Source: Pseudomonas sp. R84 (GTDB lineage: Bacteria > Pseudomonadota > Gammaproteobacteria > Pseudomonadales > Pseudomonadaceae). Taken from it: a stretch of 64,000 nucleotides of DNA. Positions within the stretch are counted from its first letter, which is position 1. Every line of letters begins with the position of its first letter. The stretch covers positions 558,001 to 622,000 of the forward strand of contig NZ_CP019426.1 in the NCBI RefSeq assembly GCF_009834515.1, written 5' to 3'. This document shows, piece by piece, positions 35,447 through 43,689 of this stretch. The position numbers and the translations under genes were made by a program. The notes under the pieces were generated by a model. It saw nothing but the letters and a program-made list of their open reading frames with translations, had not been told where the DNA came from and ran no database searches.

Positions 35447-36336
35447 CGATGTTTCGCAGCTTTCGCGAGCGTGGCTGGAGCGAAATCGACCGCGACAGCT
35501 ACGCCCGGGCCTGGCAGCGTTTCGGTGGCAGCTTTGCCACGCACCCCGAAGTCGTCGAGCGTTTGTCGACATTCCTGGGCATCGAGTTGCGCTACCTGGG
35601 CTGGGTGATTGGCGGTGAAGTGCTTGCCGCCGTTCCCTGCTGGGGCCGGCATGTCGCCTTGTCCAAGGAAGTGCTCAAGCGCGAGGGCAAGCGTGGATTG
35701 CTGGACATGGGCAATGCGGAAATCATTCTGCCGATCGCGCCAGATGTCAGCGTACCGGTGCGCCAGCGTATGGCTTATGTCTCCCAGCTCAATGCCGATC
35801 AGATCAGCACATTGAAGCCACAGCCTGAGGGTTTGGCTCTGGCTCGGCTCCCGGAAGAGTATTCGAAGAAATTCCGCTACAACCAGCGTCGTGAGCAGCG
35901 CCTGCTGGAAGAGGCGGGCGGATCGCTGGTGCCGATGTCCGACTTTACCCCGCAGGAACAGGCTGCCGCTTACGGTGATTTGTTCCAGCGTCGCTGGGGC
36001 TTCGAGGTGCCGGGCAAGGCCGGGCTGGTTGACGTATTTACCTTGCTGCGCGAGTTCATGACCGGTTCGGTGGCGATGCTCGATTCGGCACCCGTGGCCA
36101 TTCAGGTGCTGTACCGCGTCGAGGCCCCGCAATGGGTTTCGCTGGAATACATCAACGGTGGCGTTGACCCGCAGAGCCGCGAGTTCAGTCCCGGCAGTGT
36201 GCTGAGCTTCGTCAACACCCAAGAGGCCTGGGCGCACGCGCAAGCTCTGGACAAGCCTTTGCGCTATTCATTCGGTCGTGCCGACCGTGAGTACAAGGAT
36301 CGCTGGTGCCACACGGTGCCGGTCTACAAGGTCTGA
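35440..36336 (+). CDS. Mig-14 family antimicrobial-peptide resistance protein
   Basis: A 298-residue protein of the Mig-14 family with a GNAT/FemX-like fold. Features are LTMFRSFRERGWSEIDRDSYARAW at the N-terminus, FRYNQRREQRLLEEAGGSL (about 145-163) and a C-terminal RYSFGRADREYKDRWCH. In Salmonella and P. aeruginosa (PA5003) members contribute to resistance to cationic peptides, probably by envelope modification. The ATG overlaps the msbA stop, unlike the P. aeruginosa arrangement as I recall it. The PIG-L gene starts 4 bp later. Confidence 0.85.
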   Translation: MLTMFRSFRERGWSEIDRDSYARAWQRFGGSFATHPEVVERLSTFLGIELRYLGWVIGGEVLAAVPCWGRHVALSKEVLKREGKRGLLDMGNAEIILPIAPDVSVPVRQRMAYVSQLNADQISTLKPQPEGLALARLPEEYSKKFRYNQRREQRLLEEAGGSLVPMSDFTPQEQAAAYGDLFQRRWGFEVPGKAGLVDVFTLLREFMTGSVAMLDSAPVAIQVLYRVEAPQWVSLEYINGGVDPQSREFSPGSVLSFVNTQEAWAHAQALDKPLRYSFGRADREYKDRWCHTVPVYKV

Positions 36337-36340
36337 ATTC

Positions 36341-37741
36341 ATGAGCGCTCGCAAGCAACAGCTTCTCAAGGCCCATCGGCGCAACAAGCGTCTGTTCCTG
36401 ATTGCCTTCCTGGTGGGGTTGTTGCTGATCGGATGGCTGGTTGCGTGGTGGCTGGTGCCAGTGTTGCTGGTGCTGGCCTGGGTCGCGCACGAGGCCTGGT
36501 TCGCCGATCATCTGTTCTATCGGCCTTCTGACGACTATCAATACGACTTTCCGTCACGCACGGCCCGGCAGGCCGTGAGCCTTGAGGGCGGCCTGGTGCG
36601 CCTGGGTGAGCCGCTGGCGCAAGGCGAGACATTGGTGCTCGAGCTTGAAGTGAAATCCACTTGGCTGGGGCGCTGGCTAGACCCCTATATTGAAGTGGGC
36701 GCGGATCGCCAGGACTTCGAGCGCGGGGTCAACGGCCGGCGTTTCCTCAATCTTTCCGGGCAGGCCGCTGCGCTGGCGCAAGGTTCGTTGACGTTGCGCG
36801 GCCGCTATTGTGCGCCGAGTGCCACGGGCACGCTGTGGGTCATGCTCAACGCTGACTATGCCCACCAGCGAGTGATGGTCATCGCTCCTCATGCCGATGA
36901 TGCCGAGCTTGCGGCATTCGGTCTTTACAGCCGCTGCGAAGACGTCAGCATCGTCACGCTGACCCAAGGCGAGATCGAAGCTGAAAACTTCCAGCGACTG
37001 GGTCTGGACCAAGCCGCAGCCGCGCGGTTAAAGGGGCGTTTGCGCAGTTGGGACAGCCTGACGATTCCGCTGTGGGGCGGAGTGCCCGCCGAGCGTTGCG
37101 TGCAACTGGGTTATTACTGCCTGCAACTGCCCTCGATGGCCGAAAAACCGACCCAGGCGTTCGGCTCCCGGGAATCGCAGGAAAACGACATCCGCAGTGT
37201 GCGCCGGCACAACCCGTTGACCTTGCCTGCAGACGTCGATGGGCAGCCCACCTGGCAAAATCTGCTGGGCGACCTGACTGCACTGCTTGAGCACTATCGT
37301 CCAGACGTGATTGTCACACCGCATCCTGAGCTTGATCCTCACAGCGATCATGTGGCCTCTACCCGGGCGTTGCTTGAGGCTATCGAGTTGAGTCACTGGA
37401 AACCGACAACCCTGCTGATGTACGCCAATCACCTGCACGACAACGATCGCTGGCCGATGGGGCCTGCCGGTGCCGGTATTGCGCTGCCGCCGGCCATCGA
37501 GCCATTGCCGGCTGACCGGCTGTGGAGTCCGCTGTTGTCAGCGGATGTGCAACTGGACAAAGCCATGGCACTGGCCATGGAACACGATCTGCAGGGCGGG
37601 CAAGTGTTCAAACGGCAATTGCGCCGCTGGATCCAGCAGGCTCTGGCCGGCCGTCGCTGGCCTGAAACGGGCAGTAACGAGTTTTTCCGCAAGGCGGTCC
37701 GGCGTCACGAGTTGTTCTGGGTGCGCGACCTTTCAGATTGA
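36341..37741 (+). CDS. dnpA: PIG-L family de-N-acetylase (DnpA-like)
   Basis: A 466-residue protein. The ATG at 36341 is chosen because the upstream frame overlaps the Mig-14 gene and this start leads directly into a hydrophobic hairpin (about 17-50, two membrane segments). A beta-rich region (about 60-175) precedes the PIG-L domain, with MVIAPHADDAELAAFGLYS (about 184-202) and TPHPELDPHSDHV (about 326-338) giving the zinc ligands. It is likely membrane-anchored. In P. aeruginosa, DnpA (PA5002) is a de-N-acetylase linked to LPS and antibiotic tolerance; orthology here is by domain and neighbourhood. Confidence 0.85.
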   Translation: MSARKQQLLKAHRRNKRLFLIAFLVGLLLIGWLVAWWLVPVLLVLAWVAHEAWFADHLFYRPSDDYQYDFPSRTARQAVSLEGGLVRLGEPLAQGETLVLELEVKSTWLGRWLDPYIEVGADRQDFERGVNGRRFLNLSGQAAALAQGSLTLRGRYCAPSATGTLWVMLNADYAHQRVMVIAPHADDAELAAFGLYSRCEDVSIVTLTQGEIEAENFQRLGLDQAAAARLKGRLRSWDSLTIPLWGGVPAERCVQLGYYCLQLPSMAEKPTQAFGSRESQENDIRSVRRHNPLTLPADVDGQPTWQNLLGDLTALLEHYRPDVIVTPHPELDPHSDHVASTRALLEAIELSHWKPTTLLMYANHLHDNDRWPMGPAGAGIALPPAIEPLPADRLWSPLLSADVQLDKAMALAMEHDLQGGQVFKRQLRRWIQQALAGRRWPETGSNEFFRKAVRRHELFWVRDLSD

Positions 37742-37805
37742 GGCGGACGGCGCTTTACCCTGTGTTAATATCGCGCCCCTGTTCATTTTGTATGTGGGTT
37801 GCTCC

Positions 37806-39227
37806 ATGAAGTTGTCCATGCCGCGTTTCGATCAAGCCCCGGTCTTGGTAGTCGGCGATGTCATGCTCGACCGTTACTGGCATGGCGGAACCTCACGGAT
37901 TTCCCCTGAGGCGCCGGTGCCGGTCGTTAAGGTCGAGCAGATCGAAGACCGTCCAGGTGGCGCCGCGAACGTTGCCTTGAACATTGCCGCGCTGGGTGCG
38001 CCGGCGTCGCTGGTCGGTGTGACCGGCGACGACGAAGCTGCCGACAGCCTGAGCAACAGTCTCAAAGGCGCGGGCGTTCGTGCCCTGTTCCAGCGCATCG
38101 CGCACCAGCCAACCATCGTCAAGCTGCGGGTCATGAGCCGGCACCAGCAACTGCTGCGTATCGACTTTGAAGAACCGTTCGCCACCGACGCCCTGGCCCT
38201 CGGTTCGCAGGTCGACGACCTGCTCGAAGGCATCAAGGTGCTGGTACTTTCCGACTACGGCAAAGGCGCTCTGAAAAACCATCAGGCGTTGATCCAGGCC
38301 GCCCGCGCGAAGAACATCCCGGTGCTGGCCGACCCGAAGGGCAAGGATTTCTCGATCTATCGTGGCGCCAGCCTGATTACCCCGAACCTCAGCGAATTCG
38401 AAGCCATCGTCGGCGGTTGCGTCGATGAGCATGAGCTGGTGAGCAAGGGCGCCGGCCTCATGCACGACCTCGAACTCGGCGCGCTGCTGGTGACACGCGG
38501 CGAACACGGCATGACCCTGCTGCGTCCCGACCAGCCGGCACTGCACCTGCCAGCCCGTGCCCGTGAAGTGTTCGACGTCACTGGTGCCGGTGACACGGTA
38601 ATTTCGACCCTGGCCGCAGCGATTGCCGCCGGTGAAGACCTGCCCCACGCTGTTGCGCTGGCCAATCTGGCCGCAGGCATCGTCGTCGGCAAGCTGGGTA
38701 CGGCGGCCATCAGCGCCCCGGAACTGCGTCGCGCCATTCAGCGTGAAGAGGGTTCCGAGCGTGGTGTGCTCGGTCTTGAGCAGTTGCTGCTCGCCGTGGC
38801 CGATGCCCGCGCGCACAACGAAAGGATCGTCTTCACCAACGGCTGCTTCGACATCCTGCATGCCGGGCATGTCACCTACCTGGAGCAGGCGCGAGCACAG
38901 GGCGATCGTCTGATTGTCGCGGTCAACGATGATGCTTCGGTCAGCCGCCTCAAAGGCCCGGGCCGTCCGATCAACAGCGTTGATCGACGCATGGCGGTTC
39001 TCGCCGGCCTCGGCGCTGTGGACTGGGTGATCAGCTTCCCTGAAGGCACCCCGGAAAACCTGTTGCGCGAGGTCAAGCCGGATGTGCTGGTCAAGGGCGG
39101 CGATTACGGCATCGATCAGGTGGTCGGCGCTGATATCGTTACCGCTTATGGCGGCACCGTGAAGGTCTTGGGGCTTGTGGAAAACAGCTCGACAACTGCG
39201 ATTGTCGAGAAGATTCGCAGTCGTTGA
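37806..39227 (+). CDS. hldE: Bifunctional heptose 7-phosphate kinase / heptose 1-phosphate adenylyltransferase HldE
   Basis: A 473-residue cytosolic enzyme making ADP-heptose for WaaC and WaaF. The N-terminal ribokinase domain (about 1-320) has VVGDVMLDRYWHG, PGGAANVALNIAALG and the catalytic VTGAGDTVIST. The C-terminal cytidylyltransferase-like domain starts at FTNGCFDILHAGHVTYLEQA (about 342-361). The ATG at 37806 matches the family start (MKLSMPRFDQAPVLVVGD). Length is typical (about 474). Confidence 0.97.
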   Translation: MKLSMPRFDQAPVLVVGDVMLDRYWHGGTSRISPEAPVPVVKVEQIEDRPGGAANVALNIAALGAPASLVGVTGDDEAADSLSNSLKGAGVRALFQRIAHQPTIVKLRVMSRHQQLLRIDFEEPFATDALALGSQVDDLLEGIKVLVLSDYGKGALKNHQALIQAARAKNIPVLADPKGKDFSIYRGASLITPNLSEFEAIVGGCVDEHELVSKGAGLMHDLELGALLVTRGEHGMTLLRPDQPALHLPARAREVFDVTGAGDTVISTLAAAIAAGEDLPHAVALANLAAGIVVGKLGTAAISAPELRRAIQREEGSERGVLGLEQLLLAVADARAHNERIVFTNGCFDILHAGHVTYLEQARAQGDRLIVAVNDDASVSRLKGPGRPINSVDRRMAVLAGLGAVDWVISFPEGTPENLLREVKPDVLVKGGDYGIDQVVGADIVTAYGGTVKVLGLVENSSTTAIVEKIRSR

Positions 39228-39357
39228 TCAGATGAATTTTTACCGTTGTGTACTGCGTGTGAACGGATTTTGCCTTGGGGATTTTGCCGTTTCCGTTGAT
39301 GTAGGCAGCTTTGAATCCGATGCGCTTGCCTGTCTACGTCGCGTGGTCAATTAACCT

Positions 39358-40332
39358 ATGAAAGTCATGCTCCTGGTGATGGACGAGCAGCGGGTCATTC
39401 TCGACCGGCTCTACGACATCGTGCAGCAGAACTGTGATGAATGTTTCATCTATCGTTTGAGCAAACAGCAGCAGTTGCATCTGGGGACGTTTCTGGCCTC
39501 GGTCGATTACCAGACCTTTGATCGCGTGGTGATTTTCTCCCGGGTCAAGCGTCTGGCGACGCAACTGCAAGTGCTCAAATGCATACCCGGGCTGGTTTTC
39601 CTTGAGCACGATGCCTATCAGAACTACATGCCGGCGAGTAAGTACCGTGGCGTGTATTCCCGTCTGTACAGCCGCCTGCCGAGCTGTCGGGCGTTGGTGT
39701 CCGGTGCCGTGGTCGCGCGCAAGATGTTGGCCGAAGGCATCGACACGGTGTTCGTCTCCAAAGGTTACGACGAGCAGATGCTGCACAACACCGGTGTTGA
39801 GCGGGACATTCCCGTCGGCTTTCTTGGCAGCCTGAAAAGCACCGAGTACGCCGAGCGCAAAGCCATGCTCGAGTCGCTTTCGCAACGTACCGGGATGCTG
39901 GTGACCCGCACCAAGTCGGGTGAGGAATACCTGCAGACACTCAATCGCATCAGGATTTTCGTCAGCGCCGACATCGGCATGAACGAGTTCATGATCAAGA
40001 ACTACGAAGCCATGGCTTGCGGCTGTGTGCTGCTGGCCTGGAGCCAGGGCGAAGAAGACCGCTTGCTCGGCTTTGAAGACATGCACAACACCGTGTTCTA
40101 CCGCAGCGAAGAAGAGGCGGTGGAGAAGATCAAACTGCTGCAAAGCGATCCGGAACTGGCAGAGCGTATTGCCCGCAACGGCCAGGAGTTTGCGCAAAGT
40201 CGTTATTCCTTTGCCCGTGTCGGTCAGGCGCTGGCCACGGAAATCCAGCGTGAGATGCGCCCATGGCAGCCGCCTTCAGCGTTTACACGGTTCTGGGTGA
40301 AGCTGCGTTACGGAATGAAGGTGCCGGTCTGA
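39358..40332 (+). CDS. GT4-like glycosyltransferase of outer-core cassette
   Basis: A 324-residue protein with a GT-B appearance. An N-terminal domain has FDRVVIFSRVKRLATQLQVL and LVFLEHDAYQNYMP. A C-terminal domain has IFVSADIGMNEFMIKNYEAMACGCVLLAWSQGEED, which is the E-x7-E region of GT4 enzymes. It is first in a three-gene run between hldE and the PA4993-like gene. Sugar specificity cannot be read. No clear ribosome site precedes the ATG at 39358; the 130-bp gap from hldE may hold a promoter. Confidence 0.78.
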   Translation: MKVMLLVMDEQRVILDRLYDIVQQNCDECFIYRLSKQQQLHLGTFLASVDYQTFDRVVIFSRVKRLATQLQVLKCIPGLVFLEHDAYQNYMPASKYRGVYSRLYSRLPSCRALVSGAVVARKMLAEGIDTVFVSKGYDEQMLHNTGVERDIPVGFLGSLKSTEYAERKAMLESLSQRTGMLVTRTKSGEEYLQTLNRIRIFVSADIGMNEFMIKNYEAMACGCVLLAWSQGEEDRLLGFEDMHNTVFYRSEEEAVEKIKLLQSDPELAERIARNGQEFAQSRYSFARVGQALATEIQREMRPWQPPSAFTRFWVKLRYGMKVPV

Positions 40333-41019
40333 ATGAAGGACGATTACATGGCGCTGGATGCGCTGCCCGGTGGTGATCAATCCGTTCTGGAGGCTTTGCC
40401 TGCTGAGCTTCTCGACTGTCTGGGCCGTACGCCCCGGGTCGTGTTGATTGCCAACAATCCGGCTATCACGGCGGCAGATTTTCAGGCACTGAACATTGGC
40501 GTTGATGACGTCGTCGTCAGCTTCAATACCTGCATCAAGGCGGGGCTGCTCAACGAGCACAGCGTCAATGTCTTCGTACATGGCTACAACGCGCCGGACG
40601 CGTATTTTTTTGGTCTGCCTTACGCGCCCCCGGTACAGCGGATGTTTGAACAGGCGAGTGAGCGCTGTTTCAGCATGCTGGTGGGCTGCGCCGCGCCGAT
40701 GTGTCCACTGCCACGTGTGGCCATGTATTGGGATCGCATTCCATTGCCGCCGCTGTGGAACTACCCGGTCGATCGCCCGGGTGGCAAGCGCTACGTTGGG
40801 CCTTCTACCGGTTTCAACACGCTGGTGTTGTTCGACTGGTTGCGCGCTCATGCCGGTTATAACTATCAGCTCATGACCCTGGGGTTTTCCAACGAAGCCG
40901 GAAAACTCTGGGGCGGCCATGCCTGGGACTATGAGCGTGACTGGCTGCAGAAGTCGGACATCATTGTGGTGCCTCTGCAACCCCTTCGCTGGTGGCAGAA
41001 GCTGTTTCGGCAGAAGTAA
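40333..41019 (+). CDS. Putative GT29 (sialyltransferase-like) glycosyltransferase
   Basis: A 228-residue soluble protein starting immediately after the previous stop. RVVLIANNPAITAADFQALNIG then DDVVVSFNTC (about 35-68) resembles the GT29 L-motif. YVGPSTGFNTLVLFDWL (about 156-172) followed by YQLMTLGFSNEAGKLWGGHAWDYERDW resembles the S and VS motifs, with a candidate catalytic His. WaaZ-type Kdo transferases may share this look. I infer an enzyme using a CMP-activated acidic sugar, but no CMP-sugar synthesis gene other than general Kdo use is evident here. Confidence 0.5.
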   Translation: MKDDYMALDALPGGDQSVLEALPAELLDCLGRTPRVVLIANNPAITAADFQALNIGVDDVVVSFNTCIKAGLLNEHSVNVFVHGYNAPDAYFFGLPYAPPVQRMFEQASERCFSMLVGCAAPMCPLPRVAMYWDRIPLPPLWNYPVDRPGGKRYVGPSTGFNTLVLFDWLRAHAGYNYQLMTLGFSNEAGKLWGGHAWDYERDWLQKSDIIVVPLQPLRWWQKLFRQK

Positions 41020-41077
41020 GCGATATCGTCTATCCGGTTGCCAGCAGGCCCGACCTACTTTCAAAAGGTGCTGTCGA

Positions 41078-41878
41078 GTGTTGAAAATTGCCGTGGCTTT
41101 TTTCGGGATCCCGAGAAATTCGCCGATCTGTTTCCCTTCCATCGAACAGAACGTGCTGGCGCAGCTGCCTGCGGGCAGCGACGTAAAATGCTTCTACCAT
41201 CTGTACAAGATCGATGAGGTGCAGAACACGCGTTCCGGCGAAAAAGGCGAATTGAAGGCTGACAATTATCAGCCCTTCGAGTCGATGATCGGCACGCTCA
41301 CCTCGACCGAAGGCGTGCTGGATCGCTGGGACTTCGAGCAGGTCAAGGCACAGGGCGACACTTGGGCCGATGACTATGCGTCATTGCGCAACCTGATCTA
41401 TCAGCTCAACTCACTGCACACCGTGACCAGCATGATCGAGCCGTTCAATCCGGATTTCGTCGTGTTCGTGCGCCCGGACAATTTCTTTCACAGCGCATTG
41501 CCTGCCTATGTCTTCGCTCACCCTGAGGCTCGCAAGCACAACGCTTATATTCCGGACTGGCAGTGGTGGGGCGGTTTGAACGACCGTTTTGCCGTGTGTG
41601 GGCGCGATACCTATGTCGCGTACGGCAAGCGCATCGAGCGCATTTTCGAATTCTGCAAGGTGACAGGTCGCAAGCTGCATTCAGAACGCTTGCTCAAATA
41701 TGCACTGCAGCAGGTGGATGCCAAAATCTGCACGCTGCCGACCCAGGCATCACGGGTGCGCATTACCGGTGTATTTGCCGATGAATCGTTCTCGCCCAAG
41801 CGCGGCATGGGCAAGCGCGAAAACCGCTACTTCCATTTCTTCGCCGGGTTGCGCACGTGGTGGGATCGCCGCCGCTAA
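41078..41878 (+). CDS. Uncharacterised putative glycosyltransferase (RPDN motif)
   Basis: A 266-residue protein of the same cassette. The GTG at 41078 is used because AAGG lies 9 nt upstream; the TTG at 41081 is an alternative. The N-terminus LKIAVAFFGIPRNSPICFPSI looks like the first beta strand of a nucleotide-sugar domain. FNPDFVVFVRPDNFFHSAL (about 123-141) matches the D-x-x-R-x-D style motif seen in several poorly studied GT families, and WGGLNDRFAVCGRDTYVAYG (about 166-185) resembles the acceptor-site region of such enzymes. No membrane segment is present. Function is inferred from context only. Confidence 0.6.
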   Translation: MLKIAVAFFGIPRNSPICFPSIEQNVLAQLPAGSDVKCFYHLYKIDEVQNTRSGEKGELKADNYQPFESMIGTLTSTEGVLDRWDFEQVKAQGDTWADDYASLRNLIYQLNSLHTVTSMIEPFNPDFVVFVRPDNFFHSALPAYVFAHPEARKHNAYIPDWQWWGGLNDRFAVCGRDTYVAYGKRIERIFEFCKVTGRKLHSERLLKYALQQVDAKICTLPTQASRVRITGVFADESFSPKRGMGKRENRYFHFFAGLRTWWDRRR

Positions 41879-41882
41879 ACCG

Positions 41883-42845
41883 CTATTTGGCGGTTTTTTT
41901 GCCTAGCCCGACTAATCGCAGCGCCTTGATACTCAACTGCTTGAGCCCCTGACGCGGGGCTTTTGCCGGTTGCAGGCCCTGTTGCACCAGCCAGTCCTTC
42001 CAGCGAATCCGCTCCTCGCGCACGACCCAGCCGGTTTGTGTCGCAAAGCTTTCGGCCAAATACAGACCTCGGGTGCTGGCGGCAACGAGTTTGTCGCGCT
42101 TGAGCGTGTACAACTCGGCCAGTGGTGCGCCGTCCTTGAGTGGCATCAAGTACAGGTCGGGGCGCTTGCGGTCGAGTCGGGCCACTAGTTGATCACCCTC
42201 CAGACGCTCGTCGACGTGGAACAGGCTCAGGGACTTGGCTTCCTTGGGCACATCCAGGCGCAAGTCGTAAATCAATTGCAGCGAGGCGGTTGGAAGGTGC
42301 ACATAGGCCCGGGGCCGTTCGAGCAATTGCAGATTGGCGCTGCGTATGGGGCGCGCGGAGCCGGACAATGGCGTCAGGCGAAACGGCAGGGCTTCGCGAT
42401 AATGCAGGGCCGCAGAGTAGGGTGCTGGCAGCCAGGTGTCGTTGAAACGCCCGCCGAGCCAGCCTTCCGGTGTCTCGAGCAAGCACTCTTCGGCAATTTC
42501 CTGAATCGCCGTGTGCAGCGGAATATTCAGCTCATGCGCCGGCACGTAACCGGAAATCAATTTGAGCACGACGTCGCCACGGTCCTGTCGGCGCTGGCGC
42601 ACCAGCACCCAATAATCGCGATTCTGCCAATGCAGGGTCAGACGTACCGAAACGCCGAGATTGGCCAACTCCAGCGAGAAACGCTCAGTGTCGGCCACGC
42701 TCACCGGTTTGCGTCGCTGCAAGGTCTGCGCAAAGTTCAGCGGCATGCCGACGCTCTGATAGGTCAGGCCTTCGGGGGTAGCTTCGACGAACAGCGGCAG
42801 GGTCTTGAAGTTGCTCGGGTTCTTTCTGATGAGCGTGCGCGGCAT
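41883..42845 (-). CDS. Conserved hypothetical protein with Nudix-like segment (PA4993-like)
   Basis: A 320-residue soluble protein, last in a three-gene minus-strand group with AKR and FAD enzymes. GYVPAHELNIPLHTAIQEI followed by AEECLLE (about 100-125) resembles a Nudix box (G-x5-E ... RE-x-x-EE), but the spacing is 2 residues too long and the Arg is Gln, so catalysis is doubtful. Some databases call relatives metal ABC transporter ATPase, but no Walker motifs are visible. It ends 4 bp from the convergent glycosyltransferase gene at 41878. Confidence 0.65.
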   Translation of the reverse strand: MPRTLIRKNPSNFKTLPLFVEATPEGLTYQSVGMPLNFAQTLQRRKPVSVADTERFSLELANLGVSVRLTLHWQNRDYWVLVRQRRQDRGDVVLKLISGYVPAHELNIPLHTAIQEIAEECLLETPEGWLGGRFNDTWLPAPYSAALHYREALPFRLTPLSGSARPIRSANLQLLERPRAYVHLPTASLQLIYDLRLDVPKEAKSLSLFHVDERLEGDQLVARLDRKRPDLYLMPLKDGAPLAELYTLKRDKLVAASTRGLYLAESFATQTGWVVREERIRWKDWLVQQGLQPAKAPRQGLKQLSIKALRLVGLGKKTAK

Positions 42846-42876
42846 ATCGGCTCCTGCTTAAGGCCGCGAAGCGGCG

Positions 42877-43689
42877 TCAGTGACCACGTAGGACCTGGGC
42901 AACGGTCGCAACGTTGTGGGCGAGGTGCAGCGGATTGATCGTGCCGACAATAGCACTGGCTACGCCAGGTTGCGCGAACAGCAATTCGAAGCTGGCGCGC
43001 ACCGGATCGACGCCCGGGCTCAGGCAAACATGACCGCTGGCCAAGGCTTTTTTCACCAGAATGGCTTTGCCGTGGGCAGCAGCATAGTCAATGACAGCTT
43101 TCTCGTTTTGTTCGTTCAGATTGTAGGTGACCATCGCGCAGTCGCCTTGCTCCAGTGCTTTCAAGCCACCTTCGACGGTTTTGCCGGAGAAGCCGAAGCC
43201 GCGAATCTTGCCTTCGGCCTTGAGCGCTGCGAGTGTCGCGTAAACATCTTCATGCTCGAGGATGGCCATGTCGTTGCCGTCGGAGTGCACCAGCACCAGG
43301 TCGATAAAATCGGTTTCAAGACGTTGCAGACTGCGTTCCACCGACATCCGTGTGTGTGCTGCACTGAAATCGTGGCGCGACAGGCCATCGGCAAACTCCT
43401 CGCCGACCTTGCTGACGATTACCCAGTCTTGCCGCTGGCCGCGTAGCAACGGGCCAAGGCGTTCTTCGCTGCGACCATAAGCCGGAGCGGTGTCGATCAG
43501 ATTGATGCCCAGATCGCGCGCCTGACGCAGCAGCATGCGCGCTTCGTCGTCGCCGGGAATCTGAAAACCGTTGGGGTATTTCACCCCTTGGTCACGGCCG
43601 AGTTTGACCGTGCCCAGGCCCAGTGGCGAAACCGTCAGACCGGTGCTGCCCAAAGGACGATGCAGGTCATGCAGGGTGGCAATGGTCAT
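42877..43689 (-). CDS. Aldo/keto reductase family oxidoreductase
   Basis: A 270-residue TIM-barrel protein of the AKR family. GLGTVKLGRDQGVKYPNGFQ starts the barrel. INLIDTAPAYGRSEERLG (about 58-75) has the catalytic Asp/Tyr pair, IVSKVGEEF the Lys, and LVLVHSDG the catalytic His region. VASAIVGTINPLHLAHN near the C-terminus binds NADPH. The start overlaps the stop of the FAD oxidoreductase gene by 4 bp, indicating coupled translation. The substrate is unknown. Confidence 0.9.
   Translation of the reverse strand: MTIATLHDLHRPLGSTGLTVSPLGLGTVKLGRDQGVKYPNGFQIPGDDEARMLLRQARDLGINLIDTAPAYGRSEERLGPLLRGQRQDWVIVSKVGEEFADGLSRHDFSAAHTRMSVERSLQRLETDFIDLVLVHSDGNDMAILEHEDVYATLAALKAEGKIRGFGFSGKTVEGGLKALEQGDCAMVTYNLNEQNEKAVIDYAAAHGKAILVKKALASGHVCLSPGVDPVRASFELLFAQPGVASAIVGTINPLHLAHNVATVAQVLRGH

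Noticed and set aside
41883..42845. Metal ABC transporter ATPase (a label used for relatives)
   Set aside because: No Walker A, Walker B or signature motif is visible.
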